This document shows, one piece after another, positions 1 through 7,979 of a stretch of DNA of 64,000 nt; the first letter of the stretch is position 1, and each line of letters starts with the position of its first letter. The notes under the pieces are model-generated. The model made no database searches. It was not told where the DNA came from and saw only the letters and a program-made list of their open reading frames with translations. The translations under genes and the position numbers were made by a program. The stretch spans positions 4,960,001-5,024,000 of the forward strand of contig NC_022663.1 of NCBI RefSeq assembly GCF_000157895.3, written 5' to 3'. Origin of the DNA: Mycobacterium kansasii ATCC 12478 (GTDB lineage: Bacteria > Actinomycetota > Actinomycetes > Mycobacteriales > Mycobacteriaceae).

Positions 1-1485
1 GAATTTCGGGAATGGGACCGCGTCCCGATAGGTAACGGTGGACCACGCCGTGTTCGGGTTGCCGTCGATCGCCAAGCTGGCCTGCTGCGGATTGTCGGGG
101 GCGCCGTCGGGTGAAAAAACCGTTGCACTCACCGGCTTGACGATTGGTCCGGGGCGGGTCCGGGTGCCGAAACTGTCCGTGAAGTACACAACCGCCGCCG
201 CGGTCAATACGATGACACCGACGATGGCGACGAGCGCAGCGATCCACAGTTTTCTGCCTTTCGGCGACTTGTCTCGCGGCGATGTGGCGGAGGCCTCCGG
301 CCGGGGTCGTTTCGGACGAGCTCCGGCTGACAAGTTGACGATTTTGTCGGCGTCGAGGGTCTCGCCGTCCCACAGGCCGGTGATCTCGACCTCATCCCCG
401 TCCGCGAGCTGACCGGCGACGAGGTCGGTTTGGATCTCGACGGGAAGTGGAGCGCGCCGGTTGCCGAGCGGCTCATACGGGACTACTTGGAACGACAAGA
501 TCCCGACCTGAGATTGGGCTCCGACCGCGCTTTGCGCTACGGCGCGTGCAATCCCCTGAACAACCAGACGCTCGAGACGCTGCGTGGCCGGACGTCCGCC
601 CGAACGGAGGTCCTCGGCGGGGCCTGCCGCTAAGGCGGCATCGCGGTGGGGACCGTGCTGCGTGAGGGCCAGGGCGAACGCGGTGCACGTCGGGTATCGC
701 TGGTTAGGGTCTTTGGCCAGCGCCCTTGCCAGGACGGCGTCGAGGTGCGCGAGCTCGGGTCGGCGCTCCGAGATCCGCGGTGGCGGCGTATTCAGGTGGT
801 TGCTGACGACGACGGCGCGATTCGAGTCCTGAAAAGGCGGGGCACCGGTTAACAGGTAGAACGTCGTCGCGGCCAGCGCATATTGATCCGCTCGGCCGTC
901 AAGTGGCTTGCCCAGCAGCTGCTCGGGGGCCACGTAACTGATGGTTCCGATGGCGACGTTGACGTCGGTGAGGTTGCTGACGTCGTCGATTCTGCGAGCG
1001 ATGCCGAAATCGGTCAGCAGGACCCTGCGCCGGTGGCCATCGGGCGCGGTCACCAGGATGTTCTCGGGCTTGACGTCACGATGGAGCAGACGTCGATCAT
1101 GACCGAAGTCCAGCGCATCGGCCACCGCCGTCACGATTTCGGCGACGTCTTGCTCTGGCATGCCGTGCGGGTAGCGCTCCCGGACCAACCGGCCCGCGTC
1201 GGTGCCGTCCACGTACTCCATCGAGATCCACAGCCGGCCGTTGAACTCGCCACGATCGAGAACGCCGACGATGTGGGGGTGCCACAGCGTCGCTGCCAAT
1301 TCGGCTTCGCGCTTGAATCGCGCCTGAAATTCCTGGTCGGCTGTGGCGGCCAAGGACAAGACCTTCAGCGCGTCGTGACGCGGCAGACGGGGATGCTGGG
1401 CGAGGTAAACCTCACCCATCCCACCGGTGCCGAGGAGGCGCTGAATCACATAGCCAGCGAATACCTCGCCGTTGTCGAACGGCAT
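1..1485 (-). CDS. Transmembrane Ser/Thr protein kinase, C-terminus beyond window edge
   Basis: A PknB-type receptor kinase that phosphorylates Ser/Thr residues of target proteins. Read on the minus strand from ATG at 1485, it shows the glycine loop GTGGMGEV at residues 19-26, Lys41, the catalytic loop HRDVKPEN at 135-142, DFG at 159-161 and APE at 186-188, so the kinase should be active. A Pro/Arg/Lys-rich juxtamembrane stretch follows, then one membrane segment near 413-437. The outer part begins with a motif resembling discoidin-type C-terminal domains (SLAIDGNPNTAW), also seen at the end of the mycobacterial MviN protein Rv3910. A short region near 330-375 could be a small OB-like domain; that is inference. 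The frame stays open to base 1, so the 3' end lies outside. The kinase call is firm; the ligand and substrates are unknown. Confidence 0.9.
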   Translation of the reverse strand, partial: MPFDNGEVFAGYVIQRLLGTGGMGEVYLAQHPRLPRHDALKVLSLAATADQEFQARFKREAELAATLWHPHIVGVLDRGEFNGRLWISMEYVDGTDAGRLVRERYPHGMPEQDVAEIVTAVADALDFGHDRRLLHRDVKPENILVTAPDGHRRRVLLTDFGIARRIDDVSNLTDVNVAIGTISYVAPEQLLGKPLDGRADQYALAATTFYLLTGAPPFQDSNRAVVVSNHLNTPPPRISERRPELAHLDAVLARALAKDPNQRYPTCTAFALALTQHGPHRDAALAAGPAEDLRSGGRPATQRLERLVVQGIARAVAQSAVGAQSQVGILSFQVVPYEPLGNRRAPLPVEIQTDLVAGQLADGDEVEITGLWDGETLDADKIVNLSAGARPKRPRPEASATSPRDKSPKGRKLWIAALVAIVGVIVLTAAAVVYFTDSFGTRTRPGPIVKPVSATVFSPDGAPDNPQQASLAIDGNPNTAWSTVTYRDAVPFPKF

Positions 1486-1587
1486 GCCCGAAAGCCTACA
1501 AACCGGCACGGCCGGGTAGCGAATCCCACCGTTGAGGTGCAGGGTCGGGCCACGTGGCCGCCGCATCGACGGTGACCTCCGGAGTTG

Positions 1588-2349
1588 TCACAAGTGATCC
1601 AGAAATTCGCGCACCGCGATGTTGAACGCTTCGGGCTGGTCCATGTTCGCCGCGTGCCGCGCGTTCTCGATGACTACTTTGCGGGCCGTGGGGATCTTGC
1701 GCGCCATATAGTCGGCCGCGGCCAGGTAATCGGTGTCCTGGGCGCCGACGATCACCAGGGTGGGCACCGTGATGCTGTCGAGCGACGTGATCACGCGGGC
1801 GTCCTTTTGCGCCATGACGCCGCGGGCGGCGCGCGGCAGCCCCTCGGGATGCTCATGTACCGCCTGCGTGAGTTCCGGCGAGACGTCGGCGGGCGCGCCG
1901 CCCCGCTCGAGTTGCCGGGCGCGTCGTTCCACCCACGCGTTCCATTTGGCTCGGGCCTCGTCGTTGCGGTAGCCCGGCCCGGTATCGACCAGCACCAGCG
2001 CGGCCACCCGCTGCGGATGGACGAGGTGGAAGGCCAGGGACAGGTAGCCGCCCAACGACATCCCGCCGAGCACGGCCCGATCAGTCCCGGCCGCGTCGAG
2101 GATGGCCGCCATGTCGGCGACGCTGAGCTGCTCGCTGTAGGCATCTATGTCGTCGGGTGCGTCGCTGCTGCCGTGGCCCCGCTGGTCCCAGACGATCACC
2201 GGCCGGTCGACGCTCAAGGCGTCGACATTGGGTTCCCACATGCCCGCGGTGGCGCCGAAACCGTGCGTGAGCAATACCGGCACACCCCGCGCGAGCGGAT
2301 TGTGCACCCGGACAGCCAGCGTGACCCCGTCGCGCTGCAGTCGGTTCAC
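1588..2349 (-). CDS. Alpha/beta-fold hydrolase
   Basis: A soluble alpha/beta hydrolase of the epoxide hydrolase/haloperoxidase type, about 253 residues. Visible landmarks are LLTHGFGATAGMW (oxyanion strand), the nucleophile elbow GGMSLGG with its Ser, VIVGAQD carrying the likely acidic residue, and ENARHAAN with the catalytic His near the C-terminus. The chosen start is GTG at 2349, preceded by GAGGTGG at good spacing. It overlaps the stop of the upstream acyl-CoA dehydrogenase remnant as GTGA. An upstream in-frame start at 2448 would add residues unlike the family. The overlap implies past translational coupling to a now-degraded gene. The substrate cannot be inferred. Confidence 0.8.
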   Translation of the reverse strand: MNRLQRDGVTLAVRVHNPLARGVPVLLTHGFGATAGMWEPNVDALSVDRPVIVWDQRGHGSSDAPDDIDAYSEQLSVADMAAILDAAGTDRAVLGGMSLGGYLSLAFHLVHPQRVAALVLVDTGPGYRNDEARAKWNAWVERRARQLERGGAPADVSPELTQAVHEHPEGLPRAARGVMAQKDARVITSLDSITVPTLVIVGAQDTDYLAAADYMARKIPTARKVVIENARHAANMDQPEAFNIAVREFLDHL

Positions 2350-2544
2350 GGCACCACCTCGGACCAGTGCTTCTGATCTCGGCAGGCCCAGAGTCGACGG
2401 ATCAGCTGCTGCAATGGGTGCTCCTTCGTCATACCGACAGCGCCGCAAGCATTTTCGAAGCCTAGGCGGTCGAGTTCGACCGCCTCGACCGCGCCGTCGA
2501 TGACCGACCCCGCCATGGCGGTCTGCTGGCGGAGGTGACCAAGT
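2346..2544 (-). pseudogene. C-terminal remnant of an acyl-CoA dehydrogenase (FadE-like)
   Basis: The last ~60 codons of a minus-strand reading frame (AVEAVELDRLGFENACGAVG, then MTKEHPLQQLIRRLW) resemble the C-terminal helix bundle of acyl-CoA dehydrogenases, where the motif GAxGMTxEHPLxxxxRR is common. Upstream of about 2544 the resemblance stops and no N-terminal or flavin-binding region is present, so the gene is 5'-truncated. Its TGA overlaps the GTG start of the hydrolase, an arrangement typical of an operon. The family assignment rests on motif memory, not on a search. Confidence 0.5.
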
Positions 2545-2648
2545 GGACTTGCACGGCCTGGAAAATGAGGCGCCGCAAATTGTTCAGGTTCACGGACGCA
2601 GCGCAGCCTCATCGGGGGAGGGCGCGTCCGGCGCGCGAAAGATCCAGG

Positions 2649-2924
2649 CTAAAAGCCGTTCTTCTGGCACTTGACATTTCGATTCTGGCAGACCATTCCG
2701 ATACGGCCCCAGTCTTGTGTGGGTGCAGTGCTGCTCGGATGTAGCAGGCGCGGATCCTGCGCGAATATCGGGGTGAATAACAAATCGTCGATTATCTGAG
2801 GCGTCACATCGTCGTCCGGGTCTGCGCGAGCGACGCCGCTGCTACCTACCAGGGCCGCCAGCCCTATCCCGCCGCTGGCCATAAGGATGGCCAATGCTGC
2901 GCGAGCGAACCTTTGCAGGGGCAT
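2649..2924 (-). CDS. Small secreted protein of unknown function
   Basis: A 91-residue protein. It starts with a charged N-terminus and a hydrophobic core rich in Ala/Leu/Gly, ending in a likely signal peptidase I site (GVARA-DPDD). The mature part is about 57 residues, begins acidic (DPDDD) and ends with two close cysteines (VCQNRNVKCQKNGF) that could form a disulfide outside the cell. No family is recognised. The signal peptide and the typical mycobacterial ARADP cleavage motif make it a credible gene. It lies between the hydrolase operon and the divergent porin gene. Confidence 0.65.
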   Translation of the reverse strand: MPLQRFARAALAILMASGGIGLAALVGSSGVARADPDDDVTPQIIDDLLFTPIFAQDPRLLHPSSTAPTQDWGRIGMVCQNRNVKCQKNGF

Positions 2925-3135
2925 TGATCGCTCCTTCTGCCATCCGCCACGAATTCCTGGCTATGTGTCAAGCTTACTCGCCGAGCGCACATAATGAGCG
3001 TTCGACGACGACGCAATACCGGACATGCTCAGCGATGAACGTTGAGCGGCAACGGTCTTTCCAGACTGTCCTGTTTGTATCGCAAACCGGCTACAAAGGC
3101 GCAACGACTCTGACTTTCGTCAATCAGCAAAGCCG

Positions 3136-3141
3136 TAGAAT
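3136..3141 (+). promoter_or_regulatory. Candidate -10 box for the MspA-family porin
   Basis: TAGAAT fits the actinobacterial -10 consensus TANNNT and lies 9 bases before the ATG at 3151. Transcription would start on or just before the start codon, giving a leaderless or near-leaderless mRNA, which is common in mycobacteria. No clear ribosome binding site precedes this ATG, which agrees. No convincing -35 box was seen. Confidence 0.35.
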
Positions 3142-3150
3142 AACCGTGCG

Positions 3151-3870
3151 ATGCCTAGCGTATCGGCTGTGATGCCGATTTCCGCGGTAGTTCGCCGTGC
3201 TGCGGTTCTGGCTTTGTGCCTCGTCGTATCAGTGACCGCGCCTTCGGCGGGTGCCCAACCCGACGCCGAACCTCCTCCCGGTGCAGCCCCGCCGTCCGAT
3301 GGGTCGGTACCCCCCGGCACGCCGGTAAGGGTGAACACCCCTGACGGCTGGGTGCTGGCTCTCGGCGGCAAGGACGAGAAACACGTCCCAGTGGCGCCGC
3401 TGACCACCGCGCTGTCATCTCGTGAATACCTCTCCAGCGGAATATTTGGGGCTTCGCTGACCGGGCCGGAACCCCCTCGAGGCGTCTTCGAGGTCGGCTA
3501 CGAGATCGGTTGCGGGATCGACCAGAGCACCTCCAACGGCTACGTGATGGCAAATGGCAGCGGAATTTCTCCCTCGATCGCCGCCGAGCTGCCACTGGGG
3601 CCCGGCCAGCCGCCGATCGTCATACCACTGGCCAGTGGGCAGTACAACAACGTGGTCAGCGTGGGCCTCAAGCCGGGATTCGTCGTCATCGTGCCGGTGG
3701 TCAGGAAGGACTTCAAGGGGCCAAGTCCCTGGATTATGATCAGTGACTTCCATATCAAGATCGACGGGTGCGTCGGCCAGTCGTTCATTCGCTCGTACGC
3801 GACCCTGACCCGCATTACCGATGAATCCGACGTAGTGCTGTCCTACGTCGGCTCCACCAAGGCCGTTTGA
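3151..3870 (+). CDS. MspA-family outer-membrane porin
   Basis: A secreted 239-residue protein of the MspA family, whose members form octameric water-filled channels in the mycomembrane for small hydrophilic solutes. After a signal peptide (hydrophobic core about 13-30, cleavage after SAGAQ) comes a Pro-rich linker. Typical MspA landmarks follow: TPDGWVLALGGKDE, PLTTALSSREYLSSG and GVFEVGYEIGCGID in the first half, and ISDFHIKIDGCVGQSF with SYATLT near the end. Two cysteines lie in the mature part, unlike classical MspA, and may form a disulfide. The first ATG is chosen; ATG 3172 is an alternative that keeps the signal peptide. M. tuberculosis lacks MspA-type porins, so this gene points to a non-tuberculous species. 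Confidence 0.85.
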   Translation: MPSVSAVMPISAVVRRAAVLALCLVVSVTAPSAGAQPDAEPPPGAAPPSDGSVPPGTPVRVNTPDGWVLALGGKDEKHVPVAPLTTALSSREYLSSGIFGASLTGPEPPRGVFEVGYEIGCGIDQSTSNGYVMANGSGISPSIAAELPLGPGQPPIVIPLASGQYNNVVSVGLKPGFVVIVPVVRKDFKGPSPWIMISDFHIKIDGCVGQSFIRSYATLTRITDESDVVLSYVGSTKAV

Positions 3871-3875
3871 CCCTG

Positions 3876-3903
3876 GGGGCGAAGCCGATTCCGGTTCCGC
3901 CCC
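3876..3903 (+). terminator. GC-rich hairpin after the porin gene
   Basis: An imperfect inverted repeat (GGGGCGAAGCCG and CGGTTCCGCCCC around ATTC, 10 of 12 pairs) starts six bases after the porin stop. It lacks a U-tract, as is usual for mycobacterial terminators. It would separate the porin from lipY. Confidence 0.4.
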
Positions 3904-4120
3904 TGCAGGAATGAGTCGCGGGGCGCGAACTTCTTCGATGCCCCGGGTCCTCGCGGGACGCCTTGCGATTTTTGGCGCGCGGCGCTCCCGGCCGTTTGCC
4001 GAAATGTGGGGACTGACAAAGCGACTGCGACAGAAACTCTTCGGCTAAGACGTCGACGAGGTACGTTCCTGGATTAGGGCTGATCGCGTGGTAACCGAGG
4101 GGAGTAGAGGGGGACAGGTC

Positions 4121-5767
4121 ATGAGCTTTTGGATGTGGCCGCCTGAAGTCAATTCGGTGCTGCTGCTGGAGGGACCGGGATCGGGGCCGATGCTCGAGGC
4201 GGCGGCGGCCTGGGATGGGATCGGCACTGAATTGAGCTCAGCGGCGAACGCATTTGGCTCGATCACCTCCGACCTGGGCGGCCAGGCCTGGCAGGGCGCG
4301 GCGTCGGCATCGATGACGACCGCAGCCTCCCGGTATGTGGACTGGCTGGGACGGACAGCCGCTCAAGCCGAACAGTCGGCCGCTCAAGCCAGGGCGGCGG
4401 CCATCGCCTATGAAGCCGCGCTGGCCGGCATCGTGCATCCCGAACTGATAACTGCCAACCGGGGCCAGCTGGTGTCGCTGGTGGTCGCCAACCTTTTCGG
4501 CCAGAACGCACCGGCGATCGCGGCCGCCGAGGCTGCATACGAGCAGATGTGGGCTCAGGACGTCGTCGCGATGGGCGGATATCACAGCAGCGCCTCGGCG
4601 ACGGTCGCGCTGCTGGCCCCGTGGGAACAAGCGCTGCAGAATCTGCCTGGGCTACCGGGCGAACTCGCCAAAGCGATCGGGAACGGTTTCGCCTTGGCAG
4701 AGCAGGAAATTCAGCAGACCCCCACGGCACTGGCCGCCGCATTCACCCGGGTATCTGACACCGTCATCACCGGCATCTTCGGGTCACCGGCTAATCCCCC
4801 CTTCCCGGCAACGGAGGCGGGAACTTTCACCGGCACACCATCGCTGGCGACGAGAATCGAAGAAGCCGCGCTGTGGCCGGTAAAGCCCCTGCTGAATTTA
4901 TCCGGCCTGGAAACTCAGATTTCGGCGCCCGGAAGCCCGCTTCTGGCATTGTTTGCCAGCGACATCCCGCCGCTATCATGGTTTCTCGGGAACTCGCCGC
5001 CACCGTTCTTGAATTTGCTGCTGGGGCAGACGGTCCAGTACACCACGTACAACGGCATGAGCGTCGTACAGATCACACCGGCGCATCCCACCGGCGAATA
5101 CGTGGTCGCCATTCATGGGGGCGCATTTATCTTCCCGCCCTCGTTTTTGCACTGGATCAATTACTCGGTGATGGCCCAGCAAACCGGCGCCACCGTGCAA
5201 GTCCCGATTTATCCGTTGCTGCAGCAAGGTGGTACCGCCGGCACGGTGGTACCCACGATGGCCGGTTTCATCTCCACGCAAATCGCTCAGCACCAGGCGT
5301 CCAACGTCAGCGTGATCGGCGACTCGGCGGGCGGCAACCTCGCCCTGGCGGCTACCCAGTACCTGGTGGACCACGGGGGTCCCGTGCCGTCGTCGATGGT
5401 TCTGGTGTCGCCATGGCTAGACGTAGGAATGACCAATCCGAATATTGCGCTGATCCAGGATCCGTTGCTTCCTGTCGGGCCTGCGCAGCAGATCGGCAAG
5501 GTATGGGCAGGCAATCTCGACGTGAACGACCCGCTGGTGAGTCCGCTGAACGGCTCGCTGAGCGGTCTGCCGCCGACGTATGTCTACTCGGGCAACCTGG
5601 ACATCCTGGCGGCCGACGTGTTAGTCCTGCAGCAGGCGGCGGCGACTCAGGGCGCCCCGATCAGCTTCGTCCTGGCCAACGGCCAGATTCACGACTGGAT
5701 TCTGCTTACTCCGGACGGTTTCCAATACTGGCCGCAGATCAACCGGGAACTCGGTATCGCGGCCTGA
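4121..5767 (+). CDS. lipY: PPE-domain triacylglycerol lipase LipY
   Basis: A cell-surface lipase that hydrolyses stored triacylglycerol; LipY orthologues are exported by the type VII system ESX-5. Residues 1-165 form a PPE domain (PPE at 7-9, a WQG turn). After a linker (PTALAAAFTRV), residues ~270-548 match the M. tuberculosis LipY hydrolase almost word for word (SDIPPLSWFLGNSPPP). Catalytic landmarks are HGG at 332-334, GDSAGG with Ser402, and likely Asp494 and His524. In M. tuberculosis LipY carries a PE domain; the PPE version is known from M. marinum. ATG 4121 is chosen because the PPE fold begins there and a GAGGGGG ribosome site precedes it. The gene is monocistronic here, with no esx or PE partner next to it. 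Confidence 0.93.
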   Translation: MSFWMWPPEVNSVLLLEGPGSGPMLEAAAAWDGIGTELSSAANAFGSITSDLGGQAWQGAASASMTTAASRYVDWLGRTAAQAEQSAAQARAAAIAYEAALAGIVHPELITANRGQLVSLVVANLFGQNAPAIAAAEAAYEQMWAQDVVAMGGYHSSASATVALLAPWEQALQNLPGLPGELAKAIGNGFALAEQEIQQTPTALAAAFTRVSDTVITGIFGSPANPPFPATEAGTFTGTPSLATRIEEAALWPVKPLLNLSGLETQISAPGSPLLALFASDIPPLSWFLGNSPPPFLNLLLGQTVQYTTYNGMSVVQITPAHPTGEYVVAIHGGAFIFPPSFLHWINYSVMAQQTGATVQVPIYPLLQQGGTAGTVVPTMAGFISTQIAQHQASNVSVIGDSAGGNLALAATQYLVDHGGPVPSSMVLVSPWLDVGMTNPNIALIQDPLLPVGPAQQIGKVWAGNLDVNDPLVSPLNGSLSGLPPTYVYSGNLDILAADVLVLQQAAATQGAPISFVLANGQIHDWILLTPDGFQYWPQINRELGIAA

Positions 5768-5879
5768 CCACCGACGGGTAGCCAGCCGGATAGGCGTCGT
5801 GACGTTGTTTACGACCGTTCAGGCGGGGAACTCAGTCAGCTGCTTCGGTTGTCCGCGACGATTGACGGAAGGAGCCACG

Positions 5880-6110
5880 GTGGCGGTCAAGAGTCTCACC
5901 GGCTTCGCCGGCGCTGTTCATGAGGCCGTCGTTGCGGTTCTCGATGCAATCGTCACCGCTGGGGACGACCGCCGCGAGCATCTTGAGCATGCCAAGCGCG
6001 CAATCGAGAAGGCGTTACACGATTCCCGCAGCGGCGCAGAGTGGTATCTGGCTGAGCACCTACGCCAGGGGATCAAGGACGTGGAGGCGCGAACACGGGA
6101 CGCCGCCTAA
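5880..6110 (+). CDS. Small helical conserved-type protein, unknown function
   Basis: A 76-residue protein starting at GTG 5880, chosen because GGAAGGAG lies about seven bases upstream; a longer frame from 5799 has no such site. It is predicted to be all-helical and amphipathic, rich in Ala, His, Glu and Arg (GDDRREHLEHAKRAIEKAL), without a signal peptide or membrane segment. No family is recognised. It follows lipY by about 110 bases and may be transcribed with it. Confidence 0.5.
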   Translation: MAVKSLTGFAGAVHEAVVAVLDAIVTAGDDRREHLEHAKRAIEKALHDSRSGAEWYLAEHLRQGIKDVEARTRDAA

Positions 6111-6263
6111 TTTTTCTGTGAGCCGGCACCCGATCCGCGAGATCGCAGACGAGTACTTATCAGACCTCAACCACCGGCCAATCCGGCCACGGCATGGTCA
6201 TCCCGGGCCGCGCTTGACCCGCGGGGCTGCGACGGCCCGGGCCGGGCCGGGCACGGTTGGTGC

Positions 6264-6929
6264 TCAGTCTCGACGATGCAGGAAGCCGTGCAGAATCGCC
6301 TGGACGAGTTCGTCGACGATCGCCTCCCGCGGGGGCGGCACGGACCCGAAGAAGGTCGACCGTAGTGCGACCATGCCGACGATCATCGCCACCGTCGAGT
6401 GTGCCGGCAGGTCCGGCTGACTCGACCGGATGCCGCGCAAGCGCATGCCCTCGGCGCTGATCTGACCGAGCACCGCAATAGCCCGCCGCATGTCGGCGAT
6501 GCCGGTGTCCTCGGTTTCCTCCTCGCCGAAAGCCTCCGACGCCGCGAGCGTCAGCAGCAGACCCCGATGGTCCACGAGCACGTCGTAGAGCTGCTCGACG
6601 AAATGGCGGGCCAATTCCTCTTCGTCGGTCTCCTCCGGGACGACCGACTGCCAGGTCCGGCTGAACTCGTCGACGAAACTGGTGAAAGGAAGGACCAGCG
6701 CTTCCCGGAACAGCCCGGCCTTCGAGCCGAAGTGACGAAAAAGCAGGTATTCGCTCACTCCGGCCGCCTGTGCGATTTCACGTGTCGTGGTGCTGCGGTA
6801 GTCCTGGCGGGCGAACAGCTCGCGCGCGGCATCGAGCAGGAGCCTGCGCGGCTCACCGCGAGGCCGGCGGAATGGCTGGACCGCTGCTTGGGCCGCCGGC
6901 CCCTTTCTGGGCGAAAGTCGCTGGGACAC
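6264..6929 (-). CDS. TetR-family transcriptional regulator
   Basis: A TetR-type repressor of about 221 residues. The N-terminal helix-turn-helix is clear (LLLDAARELFARQDYRSTTT, then REIAQAAGVSEYLLFRHFGS), followed by an all-helical ligand-binding domain rich in acidic residues (VPEETDEEELA). GTG 6929 is chosen for the AGGAG upstream; a GTG at 6983 would add an unstructured tail. It is divergent from the peptide/AveC/P450 operon, and the palindrome at 7011-7024 between them suits a dimeric TetR repressor. The likely inducer is a hydrophobic substrate of that operon; this is inference from position. Confidence 0.88.
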   Translation of the reverse strand: MSQRLSPRKGPAAQAAVQPFRRPRGEPRRLLLDAARELFARQDYRSTTTREIAQAAGVSEYLLFRHFGSKAGLFREALVLPFTSFVDEFSRTWQSVVPEETDEEELARHFVEQLYDVLVDHRGLLLTLAASEAFGEEETEDTGIADMRRAIAVLGQISAEGMRLRGIRSSQPDLPAHSTVAMIVGMVALRSTFFGSVPPPREAIVDELVQAILHGFLHRRD

Positions 6930-7010
6930 GGTCTTTGCTCCTGGGCACTCCGGAACCGAGCTGAGCGGTTGACGGCATTTCACGATGGCCGGCCTTGACC
7001 TCCGACTAGA

Positions 7011-7024
7011 ATAGTATCCACTAT
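7011..7024. promoter_or_regulatory. Palindromic operator candidate in the TetR/AveC intergenic region
   Basis: ATAGTATCCACTAT has perfect 5-base arms (ATAGT/ACTAT) around a 4-base centre. It lies in the divergent gap between the TetR gene and the AveC operon, the standard place for a TetR operator. Confidence 0.45.
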
Positions 7025-7059
7025 CCTAAAGCTGGGTAGGCCTGCCGGAAGGGCGTGTC

Positions 7060-7176
7060 GTGGGCGCGGTCATCATGCTCGGAACCCTGTTCGGGCTGAT
7101 CGCCGTGATCTTCGGTCTGGTCATCCACTTCGACCCGGAAGCGCGTCGTGGCCCGCGTGACGGGCGCTCACGATGA
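7060..7176 (+). CDS. 38-residue single-pass membrane peptide, first gene of the AveC/P450 operon
   Basis: Starts at GTG 7060 behind GGAAGG with seven-base spacing. The product opens with a hydrophobic helix (MLGTLFGLIAVIFGLVIHF) followed by a short basic tail (RRGPRDGRSR), so it should sit in the inner membrane with its tail in the cytosol. Its TGA overlaps the ATG of the AveC-like gene as ATGA, strong evidence that it is translated and coupled. It has no recognised family. It could be a small subunit or a stabiliser of the polytopic AveC-like protein; that is inference. Confidence 0.6.
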   Translation: MGAVIMLGTLFGLIAVIFGLVIHFDPEARRGPRDGRSR

Positions 7177-7979
7177 GTACCCAGTTGACGCCGTTGCTGA
7201 CAGCGGCCGTCATCTTCGGCTGGGGTAGCGGCATCGTGTTCACCGCGACGGGTGGGTATCTGAGCGTTCGCCGCCGTCGCCTGCACCCATTGCTCCTGCT
7301 GTGCATCTCGGCGATCTCGTTTTCGTGGATCGAGGCGCCCTACGACTGGGCGATGTACGCACAGTTCCCGCCCGCCCTACCAAGGGCGCCGTCGTGGTGG
7401 CCGCTGAACATGACGTGGGGTGGGCTGCCCTCGTCGGTGCCGGTCGGCTATATCGGCTACTTCGTGCTGCCCGCCGTGATCGGCGCGACGCTCGGGCGAC
7501 GGTTGAGCGCGCGGTTCGGCTGGCTCGCCGGGAATAAGAGGCCGATCACGCTGCTGATTGTCGGGCTCGTCGTCGGCTTCTGCTGGGCCTTCGTCTTCAA
7601 CGCGTTCGTCGGAGCCCGGCTCGGCGTCTTCCATTACGGCTACGTGATCCCCGGCCTGGCAATCTTCGAGGGCACCAAGCATCAGTACCCGGTCTACGAC
7701 TCCCTGGCATTGGGCGTGCAGATGATGGTCTTCACCTACCTGCTGGGCCGCACGGATTCCCAGGGACGAAACGTCATCGAGTTGTGGGCCGACAAGCGGT
7801 CGACGAGCCGGCTGCAGTCGGCAGTGCTGTCCGTCGTCGCCGTCGTCGTCATCGGAAACCTGCTCTACGGGGCGGTCTTTGCGCCCCACCTCGTCACCAA
7901 GCTGGGCGGGTGGGTGACCGCTGGGCCGACGGAGCAGCTATTCCCCGGCGTATCGAACCAACCCCGGCAGGGCGGATGA
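7173..7979 (+). CDS. AveC-like (spirocyclase-family) polytopic membrane protein
   Basis: A 268-residue integral membrane protein with about six or seven hydrophobic segments. Features such as ISFSWIEAPYDWAMYAQFP near the second segment and a conserved GYVIPGLAIFEGTKHQYP region recall the family annotated as spirocyclase AveC, named after the spiroketal-forming enzyme of avermectin synthesis. Mycobacterial members have no proven reaction and often neighbour P450 genes. It is translationally coupled to the small peptide (ATGA), and its stop abuts the GTG of the P450 (TGAGTG), so the three genes formed one operon under the divergent TetR regulator. The family call is from memory; the function is open. 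Confidence 0.7.
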   Translation: MSTQLTPLLTAAVIFGWGSGIVFTATGGYLSVRRRRLHPLLLLCISAISFSWIEAPYDWAMYAQFPPALPRAPSWWPLNMTWGGLPSSVPVGYIGYFVLPAVIGATLGRRLSARFGWLAGNKRPITLLIVGLVVGFCWAFVFNAFVGARLGVFHYGYVIPGLAIFEGTKHQYPVYDSLALGVQMMVFTYLLGRTDSQGRNVIELWADKRSTSRLQSAVLSVVAVVVIGNLLYGAVFAPHLVTKLGGWVTAGPTEQLFPGVSNQPRQGG

